13,194 nucleotides of DNA from an uncultured Oscillospiraceae bacterium (GTDB lineage Bacteria; Bacillota; Clostridia; Oscillospirales; Acutalibacteraceae). The stretch covers positions 1-13,194 of the forward strand of contig UQRS01000063.1 of assembly GCA_900543525.1 (NCBI GenBank), written 5' to 3'. A program made the translations under genes and the position numbers. Shown here in pieces: positions 1 to 7,900 of the stretch. Each line of letters begins with the position of its first letter. The first letter of the stretch is position 1. The notes below the pieces were generated by a model. That model was not told the origin of the DNA, did no database searches, and worked only from the letters and a program-made list of their open reading frames with translations.

Positions 1-55
1 GGTAGCTTGAACAATTTTTATTCTTATTTTTGTCTAACTTTTTGGGGTCACTTCA
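1..55. mobile_element. Terminal inverted repeat of an IS3-family insertion sequence (body outside window)
   Basis: Read on the minus strand from position 55, the sequence begins TGAAGTGACCCC followed by AAAAAGTTAGACA, the pattern typical of IS3-family (IS150-like) terminal repeats, which begin with TG and end with CA. The end therefore falls at about position 55, and the bases TGA at 56-58 could be a 3-bp target duplication. The first 55 bases are much richer in A+T than the rest of the window. In the second forward frame a TGA at 8-10 could close a transposase orfB, but too little is present to tell which end of the element this is. The family assignment is from memory of IS3 ends and not from a search. 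Confidence 0.6.
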
Positions 56-100
56 TGACAGGGAGGAACGGGGCTGTTTTCTTGCTGTTTGGCTGTCTGG

Positions 101-116
101 CCGATTGTCCGATTGT
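101..116. repeat. Perfect tandem duplication of an 8-bp unit
   Basis: The unit CCGATTGT occurs twice back to back. Just before it GCTGTTT occurs at 73-79 and 84-90, with a variant GCTGTCT at 92-98. These simple repeats lie between the IS end and the stop codon of the dockerin protein and have no assigned role. Confidence 0.6.
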
Positions 117-140
117 ATCTGCGGGCGAAAGGCCTCTTTT

Positions 141-1754
141 TTATGCCGCGTCCAAAATCAGGCGGCGAAGCGCAACAACATCCGTGACTGTGATTTTCCG
201 GTCGCCGTCAATGTCGGTGAAGTCATACACATATCCATCGCCGCCCAGAAGGATGATCTGCCGAAGCGCCACCACATCCGAAACCGAAATCATCCGGTCG
301 CGGTTGACGTCGCCGGTCTTAAAGGGGAGGCCGGTATCCAGCTCCCGCAGGATGCGTTCGGCCTCCTCCAAAACCGGCAGGTTGGAGACGTCGGCCTGCC
401 GGTCGGCCGGCAGCGCGTTGTAGGCGGTGCGCGCCGCCTCGACCGCGGTGCGGTCGGACGCGGTAACAAACCAGGGCAGCGCGGCAATCTGTGCGGTCAC
501 ATCCTCTGCCGCCGAGTCGAGCGTGATAAAGCGTCTGTAATACCGGTTTGCGTCATCGAACCCCTCATACATCAGGCGGCCGTCGGGGCAAAAGCCCAGC
601 CCGACGATTGTCCCGCCGTTTTCGGCCGCAAGGACGACCGCAAGGCCGCCCGACAATGAGACGGCGTATACCTCATCTCTGGTGTTGTAATAGAGCCGGC
701 CGCCCTGCATCCGGAAGCGGGAATATCCGTAGGCATTGGGCGCCTGATAATAAATCTGCCTGTCGCTTTGGTCGATTTTCGCGTGGTAGACCGTCCCGCC
801 CTCGGCGCAATACCACCGCCCGCCGGCGTAGAAGAAGGGGCCGCGTCCCCTCTCCTGCCAGAGGTAGCCAGCGCCGTCCAGGCTGTCCGTGCAGGAAATA
901 TCCCGGTGCTCGAGCGAGATTATCTGCCGGTCGGAGGCGTAGCCGGCGGCGGTCAGTTCACTCTCACTCAGCAAAAAGCGGCTGTGCCCGATGTCGGCGT
1001 TATAGACATAGCTGCCGTGCATCGAGAGAATCGCGTCGTCCTGGGTGACGTCCAGATAGTACCATTTTCCATCGATCCGCACGGCGTTCCAGCCGTGATT
1101 CATGGAGCTGCTGCTGATAAAGCAGCTCTCCATCCCCAGCTGCTTTGCAAGGAAAGTAAAGGCCATTGCGTATCCCTGGCAGACCGCGCTGCCGTCGACC
1201 AGCGCGCCATAGGCGGTATAGTCGGCGTCCGGGATGCTTCCGGCATCGTAATTCTCATAATCGTATGCAACCCGCAGCGCCAGCGTGTCGTGCAGGTAGA
1301 GGGCTTTTTCAATCTCGGTCATATCCGCGCCGACGCCGGCCAGAACCTCAGCTGCGGCGGCAGAGAGGGCGGCCTTCTGCGCCTCCAGCACGTCACCTGA
1401 GGCCGTTTCGAAATAGGTGATATCGATCAGGGTGTTGGTGGCCGGATTATATGTATAGCTGAGGCCGGTTTTGATGTAAAAATACTCCGGATGATCGGAA
1501 AGCAGCCCCACAAACACCGACAGCGCGTCGGCTCTTGAAATATGGTATTCGGAGACGTCGATCGGGTTTTCCCCCCGCTTCAGGCTGCTTAAAATATGCG
1601 CGGCCGCGGCGGAATAATTCTCGGAAACCGCGGCGGGCGCGGCATAGTGCGGAAGCTCTATCCAGCCTTCGCGAACCTCGAGCGCCGAGGCGGCGGGTGC
1701 ACAGAGGCTGAGCAGAAGCAGAAAACAAAGCAGGTAGGATACGGTTTTTTTCAT
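141..1754 (-). CDS. Secreted transglutaminase-like protein with C-terminal type I dockerin
   Basis: This is a 537-residue exported protein. I chose the ATG at 1754 because it begins a signal peptide (basic MKK, hydrophobic core to about residue 18, probable cleavage after ASA at 24) and has AAGGAGG 12 nt upstream. The frame is open for another 73 codons upstream, but that stretch has no protein-like features. A transglutaminase-like fold spans about residues 145-245, with the catalytic triad visible as Cys192 (in AVCQGYA), His220 (NHGWN) and Asp235 (YYLDVT). Such domains act as proteases, amidases or crosslinkers in bacteria, so the reaction is unknown. Residues about 295-410 contain aromatic, glycine-rich repeats (GGRWY, GGRLYY) suggesting beta-propeller blades. 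Residues 419-472 form a helical spacer also found in the GH2 protein. Residues 480-537 are a dockerin with two calcium loops (Asp482-Asp493 and Asp514-Asp525), implying attachment to a cohesin. It lies downstream of the AraC regulator on the same strand and may have its own promoter at 2208-2237. Confidence 0.88.
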   Translation of the reverse strand: MKKTVSYLLCFLLLLSLCAPAASALEVREGWIELPHYAAPAAVSENYSAAAAHILSSLKRGENPIDVSEYHISRADALSVFVGLLSDHPEYFYIKTGLSYTYNPATNTLIDITYFETASGDVLEAQKAALSAAAAEVLAGVGADMTEIEKALYLHDTLALRVAYDYENYDAGSIPDADYTAYGALVDGSAVCQGYAMAFTFLAKQLGMESCFISSSSMNHGWNAVRIDGKWYYLDVTQDDAILSMHGSYVYNADIGHSRFLLSESELTAAGYASDRQIISLEHRDISCTDSLDGAGYLWQERGRGPFFYAGGRWYCAEGGTVYHAKIDQSDRQIYYQAPNAYGYSRFRMQGGRLYYNTRDEVYAVSLSGGLAVVLAAENGGTIVGLGFCPDGRLMYEGFDDANRYYRRFITLDSAAEDVTAQIAALPWFVTASDRTAVEAARTAYNALPADRQADVSNLPVLEEAERILRELDTGLPFKTGDVNRDRMISVSDVVALRQIILLGGDGYVYDFTDIDGDRKITVTDVVALRRLILDAA

Positions 1755-2122
1755 AATGCCAGAAGGCCTCCTTAACAAGGAACCGCCGGTAGAAGCGGAG
1801 GGCGGTCGGAACTGTATGGGAATGTGGGCGTACAGGGATACGGGCGTTCGGGGTGGTGCTTTGGCGCGCAGCAGGGCGTTTTTTTGGATTGGCACAGCCG
1901 GGGCGACGCCCGGCCTCCCGGCAAAACGGCCGCCTCTTTTCATAGGGGCGAGGGCGATTCGCGTATAACGCAAAAGGACGGCAAGCTGTCTTTTTCCACG
2001 CGGCGGAAACGGTCGGTATAAAAATACCGCCGCGGTCGGAGGCTCTTCCTGTCCCCCGGGGAGGATTTCGCATTTCGCCCGGAGAAAATCCCGCCTCTAT
2101 CTAAAAAGCGTGACGTTTTAGG
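1755..2122 (-). other. Long 5' untranslated region of the transglutaminase-dockerin gene
   Basis: These 368 bp lie between the structured element at 2123-2198 and the ATG at 1754, and I see no convincing gene in them. They contain a hairpin at 2014-2029 (CGGTAT, AAAA loop, ATACCG) that can extend through CGCGG/CCGCG at 1999-2003 and 2030-2034, and a short GC-rich hairpin at 1897-1914. Neither is followed by a T-run in the minus direction, so neither looks like a terminator. No second promoter stands out here. Confidence 0.4.
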
Positions 2123-2198
2123 CCATCATCGGTTGACGAGGGCAAGCGCAAAGCATTTCTGCTCTGTCAAAACCGTGTCTGCCCTTGCCAACCGATGG
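2123..2198 (-). ncRNA. Candidate structured RNA leader: 76-nt interrupted hairpin at the transcript 5' end
   Basis: Outer arms CCAT (2123-2126) and ATGG (2195-2198) pair. After a 3-nt bulge, CGGTTG (2130-2135) pairs with CAACCG (2189-2194). After a 2x2 internal loop, GAGGGCA (2138-2144) pairs with TGCCCTT (2180-2186), with one G-U pair. Inside is a small hairpin that on the minus strand reads AGCA-GAAA-TGCT, a GNRA-type tetraloop. The structure begins only a few bases after the predicted start of the promoter at 2208-2237, so it would form the 5' end of the transcript. I compared it by eye with common riboswitch, SRP and 6S patterns and recognised none. It could instead be a DNA palindrome or a dispersed repeat. 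Confidence 0.45.
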
Positions 2199-2207
2199 CA
2201 CATTTTC

Positions 2208-2237
2208 AGTATAACACACAAAGCCATCGCTTGTCCA
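2208..2237 (-). promoter_or_regulatory. Sigma-A type promoter upstream of the transglutaminase-dockerin gene
   Basis: On the minus strand, TGGACA (2237-2232, five of six to TTGACA) is followed after 18 nt by TATACT (2213-2208, five of six to TATAAT). The expected start is near 2201, at the foot of the hairpin at 2123-2198. The -10 box is flanked by a 7-bp inverted repeat, CGATGGC (2193-2199) and GCCATCG (2223-2229). Confidence 0.6.
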
Positions 2238-2299
2238 CAAAAGCCGCAGATTTCTATAGAGCCGCGCGGCCGATACGGGTCGTCACCATTTTTGTGCGG

Positions 2300-3145
2300 T
2301 TATCCGCCCCGACTGCTCAGGCGGTACTGCCCGGGCGACTGGCCGAACCGGCGCCCGAACAGCCGGATAAAGTACTGCGAGTCGTCGTAGCCGACAGCCG
2401 CGCTCACCGCCCGGATGGGAAGCTCGGTCTGCCGCAGCAGCTCGCAGGCGTGGTTCAATCGTACAAAGATCATATACTCCTGCGGAGACATGCCGGTCAC
2501 CTCATGAAACAGGCGGCGGAAATAGCTGACGCTCATGTGCTCTGCGTCGGCCAGCTCCCGCACGCTGACCGGGGCGGAGAGGTCGTTGTGGATGACGTTC
2601 AGCGCCCCGCTCACCCGGGAGTAATCCCGCGGCGCGTCGGTCGACTGCCCGGACAGGTAGCGCCCCGTCCGCACCAGCAGAGCCTCCCCCTTGGCGGCGG
2701 CCTCCAGCGTGAAGAAGGCGTCTCTGCGCAAAAAGGCGCGGAAGAGGCTGCGGAAGGCCTCGCAAATTCCCTCGTGGTTGCCGGGGGTGAGGATGCGGCC
2801 GGGTGTGGTGCCGCATTTTTGCAGCAGGGTGGCCGCATAGCTTCCCGAAAAATGCATCCAGTAATATTCAAACGGCTCGCCCGCCGGCTTATAGTATGTA
2901 AACGGCTCGCCTGGAGGAAAGAGGAACAGCTCGCCCGATCGCATCAGGCGATCGGTGTGCGGGCGCTGAATCTCCACGCTGCCGCGGACGAGGTAGAGGA
3001 GGTAATAGTCCCGGCGGAGCGAGGCGGCTCTAACCTCCTCCGAAAAGCTGTGGTAGCCGGTGCAGTTGACCACAAACGGCGAATCGGCCACCTCAAAATC
3101 GTTGTCCGAATCGGTCAACACACGGTAATAGGATTTGTTTGCCAT
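2300..3145 (-). CDS. AraC-family transcriptional regulator
   Basis: This 281-residue protein has the usual size and layout of AraC/XylS sugar regulators. Residues about 20-110 form a cupin-like ligand-binding domain (GELFLFPPGEPF at 71-82 is the typical strand-turn motif). Residues about 178-277 carry two helix-turn-helix motifs: the first around 193-213 (VSVRELADAEHMSVSYFRRLF region), the second around 243-265, ending in the family signature of an F-x-R-x-F/G-Q-S-P-G-Q-Y-R type. The start at 3145 is chosen because TTTTGAGGGGAGG lies just upstream with 6-nt spacing; the 34 codons of open frame further upstream overlap the promoter. It is divergent from the NodB-like/GH2 operon across a 219-bp gap full of repeats, the classical arrangement for a local activator. 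The ligand is unknown; a galactoside or glycan fragment is an inference from the neighbours. Confidence 0.93.
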   Translation of the reverse strand: MANKSYYRVLTDSDNDFEVADSPFVVNCTGYHSFSEEVRAASLRRDYYLLYLVRGSVEIQRPHTDRLMRSGELFLFPPGEPFTYYKPAGEPFEYYWMHFSGSYAATLLQKCGTTPGRILTPGNHEGICEAFRSLFRAFLRRDAFFTLEAAAKGEALLVRTGRYLSGQSTDAPRDYSRVSGALNVIHNDLSAPVSVRELADAEHMSVSYFRRLFHEVTGMSPQEYMIFVRLNHACELLRQTELPIRAVSAAVGYDDSQYFIRLFGRRFGQSPGQYRLSSRGG

Positions 3146-3199
3146 ATTTTCCCTCCCCTCAAAAAGGCGATTTGTCCACCTTGTACGTCGAAAAATACA

Positions 3200-3228
3200 G
3201 TGTAATCTTTTCGGTTTTATTATATAAT
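3200..3228 (+). promoter_or_regulatory. Probable promoter of the NodB-like/GH2 operon, sharing a palindromic -10 box
   Basis: TATAAT at 3223-3228 reads on the plus strand within the perfect palindrome ATTATATAAT (3219-3228), so the same bases provide a -10 box in both directions. The matching plus-strand -35 (around 3200-3205, GTGTAA) is poor, which would fit an activator-dependent promoter. The leader to the TTG at 3365 would be about 130 nt. Confidence 0.4.
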
Positions 3229-3247
3229 CAGACTGCAAAAACTGCAA
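3219..3247 (-). promoter_or_regulatory. Promoter of the AraC-family regulator
   Basis: On the minus strand, TTGCAG (3247-3242) and TATAAT (3224-3219) are separated by 17 nt. A 7-bp direct repeat ACTGCAA (3232-3238 and 3241-3247) covers the -35 and part of the spacer and could be a binding site for the regulator itself. Confidence 0.55.
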
Positions 3248-3283
3248 CGAGTTTTTTTATACCTGCCGCAGAGCCTGAGCGAA

Positions 3284-3311
3284 GGCGCCGCATTTTAAAA
3301 AATGGTGCGCC
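3284..3311. repeat. Interrupted palindrome in the AraC/operon intergenic region
   Basis: GGCGC (3284-3288) pairs with GCGCC (3307-3311), and CATTTT (3291-3296) pairs with AAAATG (3299-3304), around an AA centre with one 2x2 mismatch. An exact 11-bp copy of part of it, CATTTTAAAAA, recurs at 3339-3349 just before the ribosome binding site. It may be an operator or a leader hairpin. Confidence 0.55.
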
Positions 3312-3352
3312 CGGGCTTACTTTCCGGCGTTTGGCGGCCATTTTAAAAAGAC

Positions 3353-3367
3353 GGAGGGAATGCTTTG
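3353..3367 (+). promoter_or_regulatory. Ribosome binding site fixing a TTG start
   Basis: GGAGGG at 3353-3358 is 6 nt before the TTG at 3365-3367. A competing ATG at 3360 is out of frame and sits 1-2 nt from the same site, too close to be used. Confidence 0.65.
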
Positions 3368-4987
3368 CAAAAAAGACAAATTATCAATATCGTCAACTTT
3401 GTCCGCGGCTATGATCCCCGCACCTCGGACGATCTGGCCGAGCCGGTGCGTCGGCAGCTGGCGCTGATGGAGCAGCACCGGCTGAAGGGGACCTTTCTGC
3501 TGCAATACGACGCGCTGATCAATCCCGATTTTACCGCGCCGCTGCTGGCGGCCGATCCCGACCGGATTGAGGTCGGCGTCTGGTTCGAGATTGTACAGCC
3601 TCTGGCAGAGAAGGCCGGCATCCCCTGGACCGGCCGGTACGCCTGGGACTGGCACGCGCGGCACGCCTTCTCGGCCGGGTACAGACCGGAGGAGCGCGAG
3701 CGGATGATCGACGTGCTGTTCGAGGATTTTAAGGCGGTCTTTGGCTTTTATCCCAAATCCTTCGGCAGCTGGGTGTTCGACGCGCACACCCTTGCCTATG
3801 CGAGTGAGAAGTACGGCCTCGACGTGGCCTGCAACTGCAAGGATCAGTGGGGCACCGACGGCTACACCCTGTGGGGCGGATATTACGGCCAGGGGTACTA
3901 TCCCAGCCGGACCAACGTTTTCTGCCCCGCCAAAACGAAGGAGAATCAGATCCATGTCCCGCTTTTGCGGATGCTGGGCTCTGATCCGGTGGCGCAGTAC
4001 GACCTCGGCGTGGCCGAGCATCTGGAGAGCAGCGTCTCGGTGCAGGGGGTCGTGACCCTCGAGCCGGTCTATTGCGGAGATACGGGCGGCGGCGGCGTTC
4101 CGGCCTGGACAGACTGGTACTTACAGCAGAATTTCAGCGGAAACTGCCTGACCTTCGGCTATGCCCAGGCCGGACAGGAGAACAGCTTCGGCTGGCCGGC
4201 TATGGCTGCCGGGCTGACCGATCAGTTTGAGAAAATTGCCGCGCTGCAAAGGTCCGGCCGCCTCACGGCCGAGACGATGGGAGAAACCGGCCGCTGGTTT
4301 AAAGGGGCGTTTGCCTCCACTCCGCCGTCGACCATCGTGGCCGAAACCGACTGGAAGAACACCGGACGGCAGTCGGTCTGGTACAACTGCGGGCGGTATC
4401 GTATAAACCTCTATGCCGAGGATGGACGGTTCTGGATCCGGGATCTTTACCTGTTTGACGACCGGTATGCCGAGCGGTATCTGGACGCGGTCTGCGATTC
4501 GGATAAGATTACCTATGACAATCTGCCGGTCGCCGACGGCAGCCGCTTTTCCGGCCATGGCGTCCGCGGCGGCCTCTACCCCTCGTCCGATGAGAAGGCG
4601 GCGGGCGGCCTGCCCTACGCCGGGATGACTTACAGAGAGGCTTCCGGCGCGGCGGAGGCTATCTTTTCCGGCACGCCCTGCGGCGACGTCACCTTTACTT
4701 TGCGTGAGGACGGCGTCCATATTGCAAAAACCGGGGCGGCGCCGCTCTACCTCACCCTGTGCGGCGACCGGACGGCGGCCGACTTCCCGGAAATTTCCGC
4801 CGAGGGGGAGGATACCCTGCGCTACATCTATCGCGCGCACCCCTACTGTGTCCGCTTTGCCGGCGCGGCCGTCCTGCCGCACACCGACGATGCCGAGTCG
4901 GTGCTGTTCAGGCTCTGCTGCTCCGGAGAAACCGATATGATTTTTCCAGAAAAAGATTTTGGCGAAAAGGAGGAAGCAACCAAATGA
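3365..4987 (+). CDS. Cytoplasmic NodB-fold-like carbohydrate protein, function unknown
   Basis: This 540-residue protein starts at a TTG. The start is supported by GGAGGG 6 nt upstream and by the first beta strand (QIINIVNFVRG) coming immediately after it. There is no signal peptide or membrane segment, so it should stay in the cytoplasm. Residues about 5-215 have the layout of the NodB/polysaccharide-deacetylase (glycoside hydrolase/deacetylase) fold: a strand leading to NFVRGYDPR, a strand at 68-76 (IEVGVWFEI) where deacetylases have the metal-binding His motif, and YPKSFGSWVFDAHTLAYA (129-146) matching the third NodB motif region. The usual Asp-Asp and HxxxH metal ligands are not visible, so a deacetylase reaction is doubtful. 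Residues about 330-520 look like a beta-rich C-terminal domain. Its stop overlaps the next start (ATGA), so the two genes are translationally coupled. A role in processing or sensing sugars released by the GH2 enzyme is an inference. Confidence 0.7.
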   Translation: MQKRQIINIVNFVRGYDPRTSDDLAEPVRRQLALMEQHRLKGTFLLQYDALINPDFTAPLLAADPDRIEVGVWFEIVQPLAEKAGIPWTGRYAWDWHARHAFSAGYRPEERERMIDVLFEDFKAVFGFYPKSFGSWVFDAHTLAYASEKYGLDVACNCKDQWGTDGYTLWGGYYGQGYYPSRTNVFCPAKTKENQIHVPLLRMLGSDPVAQYDLGVAEHLESSVSVQGVVTLEPVYCGDTGGGGVPAWTDWYLQQNFSGNCLTFGYAQAGQENSFGWPAMAAGLTDQFEKIAALQRSGRLTAETMGETGRWFKGAFASTPPSTIVAETDWKNTGRQSVWYNCGRYRINLYAEDGRFWIRDLYLFDDRYAERYLDAVCDSDKITYDNLPVADGSRFSGHGVRGGLYPSSDEKAAGGLPYAGMTYREASGAAEAIFSGTPCGDVTFTLREDGVHIAKTGAAPLYLTLCGDRTAADFPEISAEGEDTLRYIYRAHPYCVRFAGAAVLPHTDDAESVLFRLCCSGETDMIFPEKDFGEKEEATK

Positions 4988-7900
4988 ATCTTCGGAAAAC
5001 GCTTGCTCTGCTTTTGAGCACGACCCTTTCGCTTACGCTGCTCGCACCGCTGGCCGCTGTTCCGGCCGCGGCTGAGGGCGACCCCTGGAAGGAGGACGCC
5101 GCCTGGCCGAAGCTGACGGCGCGCAGCAGCCTCTCTCCCGGGAAGACCTACTTTACCCACAAGGAGTGGACGGGAGAGGTAAACAGCACCGACATAAACG
5201 GCAGCCCGGTACGGCAGTCGGACGTTTATCAGGTCAACCGCGAAGCCCATTCGACCGACACGCTTTCCTATACGGATGTGGAGTCGGCCCGGCTTGGCGC
5301 GGTGAATTATGACCAGAGCCTCTCTCCCAACTATCAGCTGCTGACCGGAGAGGGGAAAAACTGGGATCTCACCGTTTTTAAGAGTCTGGCTGAGGCGGAC
5401 GCGAACGGAATCTCCAAAACCTTCTACAAAACCGATTACACCGGCGTGCAGGAGGATCCCTACCACGGGACGGGAGACGTTTCGGTCTGGCCGGACGTCA
5501 ACTACGCCTGCGGGTGGAGGAGCGTAACCCTCCCCGCCTCCTGGCAGTCGCAGGGGTTTGACTTCCCTGCCTATGCCAATACACGGGATGCCTGGGCCGG
5601 GCAGTACGGCAACGAGGGCGGCGGAGACGTCAAGTACGCGGCGCCCATCGCGCCTACGGTGACCAACCCGGTCGGCTTCTACCGCAAATCCTTTGACGTT
5701 GACCCCGACTGGATGAAAAACGGCAAGAAGGTCTATATCACCTTTGAAGGGGTCGAGTCGGCCATGTACCTCTATGTCAACGGGAACGAGGTTGGCTACA
5801 GCGAGGACATGTACGACGCCGCTACCTTTGACATCACCCCCTTCCTGACCGCGGACGGAAAGGACAATCTGCTGGCCGTGCGGGTACACCGGTGGAGCGA
5901 CGGCAGCTGGCTGGAGGAGCAGGACGCCCTGCGTCTGGGCGGTATCTTCCGGGACGTTTATCTCACCGCGACGCCGGCGGTGCACATCCGGGACTATAAG
6001 GTTGAGACCGACCTGGATGACACATACACCGACGCCGAGCTGAAGCTGAATGTAAAGGTAAACAACCAGAGCACCGGAAAGGTTTCCGGCTTTGCGGTGG
6101 ATGTGCGCCTGTTCGACGACAAGGGGGAGAACCTCTTTGCGGCAAATCCGCTGCGCGCCGATGCAAAGGCCATCGCCTCCGACGGGGAGGTCAGCATAGC
6201 GCTTGACCGCGCGGCAAAGGCACCCCGCCTCTGGTCGGATGAGGATCCGTACCTCTACACGCTGGTCATCTCCCTGTACGACAAGGCGAGCGGCAAGCTG
6301 TTCGAGAGCGTCTCGCAGCAGCTCGGCTTCCGGGAGGTCACCTTTACAAAAACCGAGGGGGATCAGAACTACAACCGGACCACAAAGGACTATCAGCAGG
6401 TTCTGATCAACGGAAATCCGCTGGTTTTCAAGGGTGTGAACCGGCATGAGATCGATCCCGAAAAGGGCAAATATGTTTCGAGAAGCCTGTGCGAGACCGA
6501 CGTTCTGCTGATGAAGCAGCACAACCTCAACGCGGTGCGCACCTCGCACTATTCGAGCGACCCGTACCTCTATTACCTCTGCGACAAATACGGGCTGTTC
6601 GTCATGGCCGAGACCAGCATGGAAACCCACCCGATCGCCGGCTCTACCATTCAGATGAACGGGCAGACGGCGGACACGGTCGGCTATCATTTTACAGAGA
6701 CCTACAACGACCGCACCCGGTACAACCTCGAGCGGCACAAAAACATCACCTCCGTGGTTATGTGGTCGCTCGGAAATGAGTCGGGCAACTCGCCCTACAC
6801 CCGGATGTTTGAAAAATCCATTCCGGAGATTATCCGCCCGATCGACTCTACCCGGCCGATTACCTACCTGCCCCTCGGCACCGAGGGCGGCATTGACGTC
6901 ATCAGCGTGATGTATGCCGACGTGGCTACGGTGCAGCGTCAGGGCGAAGGGCAGGATCACATGCCCTATGTCCTCAACGAATACTCTCACGCCATGGGCA
7001 ACGCCACCGGCAACCTGATGGAGTATTGGGATGTGATCCGTGCGCACGACAACCTCATGGGCGGCTTTATCTGGGACTGGGTGGATCAGAACTTCTCCTC
7101 TCCGATTCCGGCGTCGACCGTCCTTTCGGCCGACAAGGGACCGGATGAGCTGAACGCTGCTCTTGGCGGCGAGCTGATCGCCGATGAGAATAAGGGTCAG
7201 CTGCTCCGCGGCTATGCGACCTATCAGAATTCGACCGCGATGAACGCGGCTTTGTCCGGAAAAGCGCCCTTCACGATGGAGGCTGAGGTCCTGCAGACCG
7301 AGTCGACCGGGCTGAACGTCCTGCTTTCCAAGGGCGACCGGCAGTTCGGCCTCCGGGCTGACCCGCTGAACGGCGGCATCGTCCTCCGCTTCTTCGTATT
7401 TACCGAGGCGAACTCGTGGGTGCAGAACGAGTATACGGCGCCCGCCAACTGGCTGGGGAACTGGCATCACGTTGCCGCCGTCTTTGACGGAGAGCGGCTG
7501 CGCCTCTACTGCGATGGAGAGGCGCTCTCTCCCACGAGCGGAGACAACGCGGTAACCTCCCCGATTGCGGCGTCCGACAGCCCGTTCGGCATCGGCTTCG
7601 ACGCGGTCAACCCCGACCGTACCGGCAACAACCGGTACGCGAAGGTTCGAGTGTATAAAAAGGCGCTCTCGGCCGAAGAGGTCATGGCGCAGTATAAGGC
7701 CGACAACGGAGACGGCGTCTACGCCATTTCGCAAAAGGATGCCAGCGTGCTGCTCTGGGTCGATTTCGCCGGAGCAACCACCCACCTGGACGATTCGATT
7801 TATGACTATTACGCCGAGGCCGGCCGGGAGAATATGGTCGGCCGGTACTACGCCTTTGGCGGCGACTGGGGCGACACGGCCAACCATCAGGATTACTGCA

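Noticed and set aside
1755..1973. 73-codon in-frame extension upstream of the transglutaminase-dockerin start
   Set aside because: The signal peptide and ribosome binding site support the ATG at 1754; the extension is arginine- and proline-rich and would bury the signal peptide.
2123..2198. Reading the hairpin as a c-di-GMP, THF or glycine riboswitch, or as SRP or 6S RNA
   Set aside because: The characteristic conserved loops of those classes are not present on either strand; only general hairpin features are shared.
3360..3380. ATG at 3360 with a run of six A that could shift into the NodB-like frame
   Set aside because: The Shine-Dalgarno sequence is only 1-2 nt away, too close for initiation, while the TTG at 3365 has ideal spacing. 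Frameshifting is not needed.
4843..7887. Very long open frame on the minus strand opposite the GH2 gene and the end of the NodB-like gene
   Set aside because: It lies antisense to confidently recognised motifs, its translation is low-complexity and lacks family motifs, and no ribosome binding site or promoter fits. It reflects high GC at third positions.
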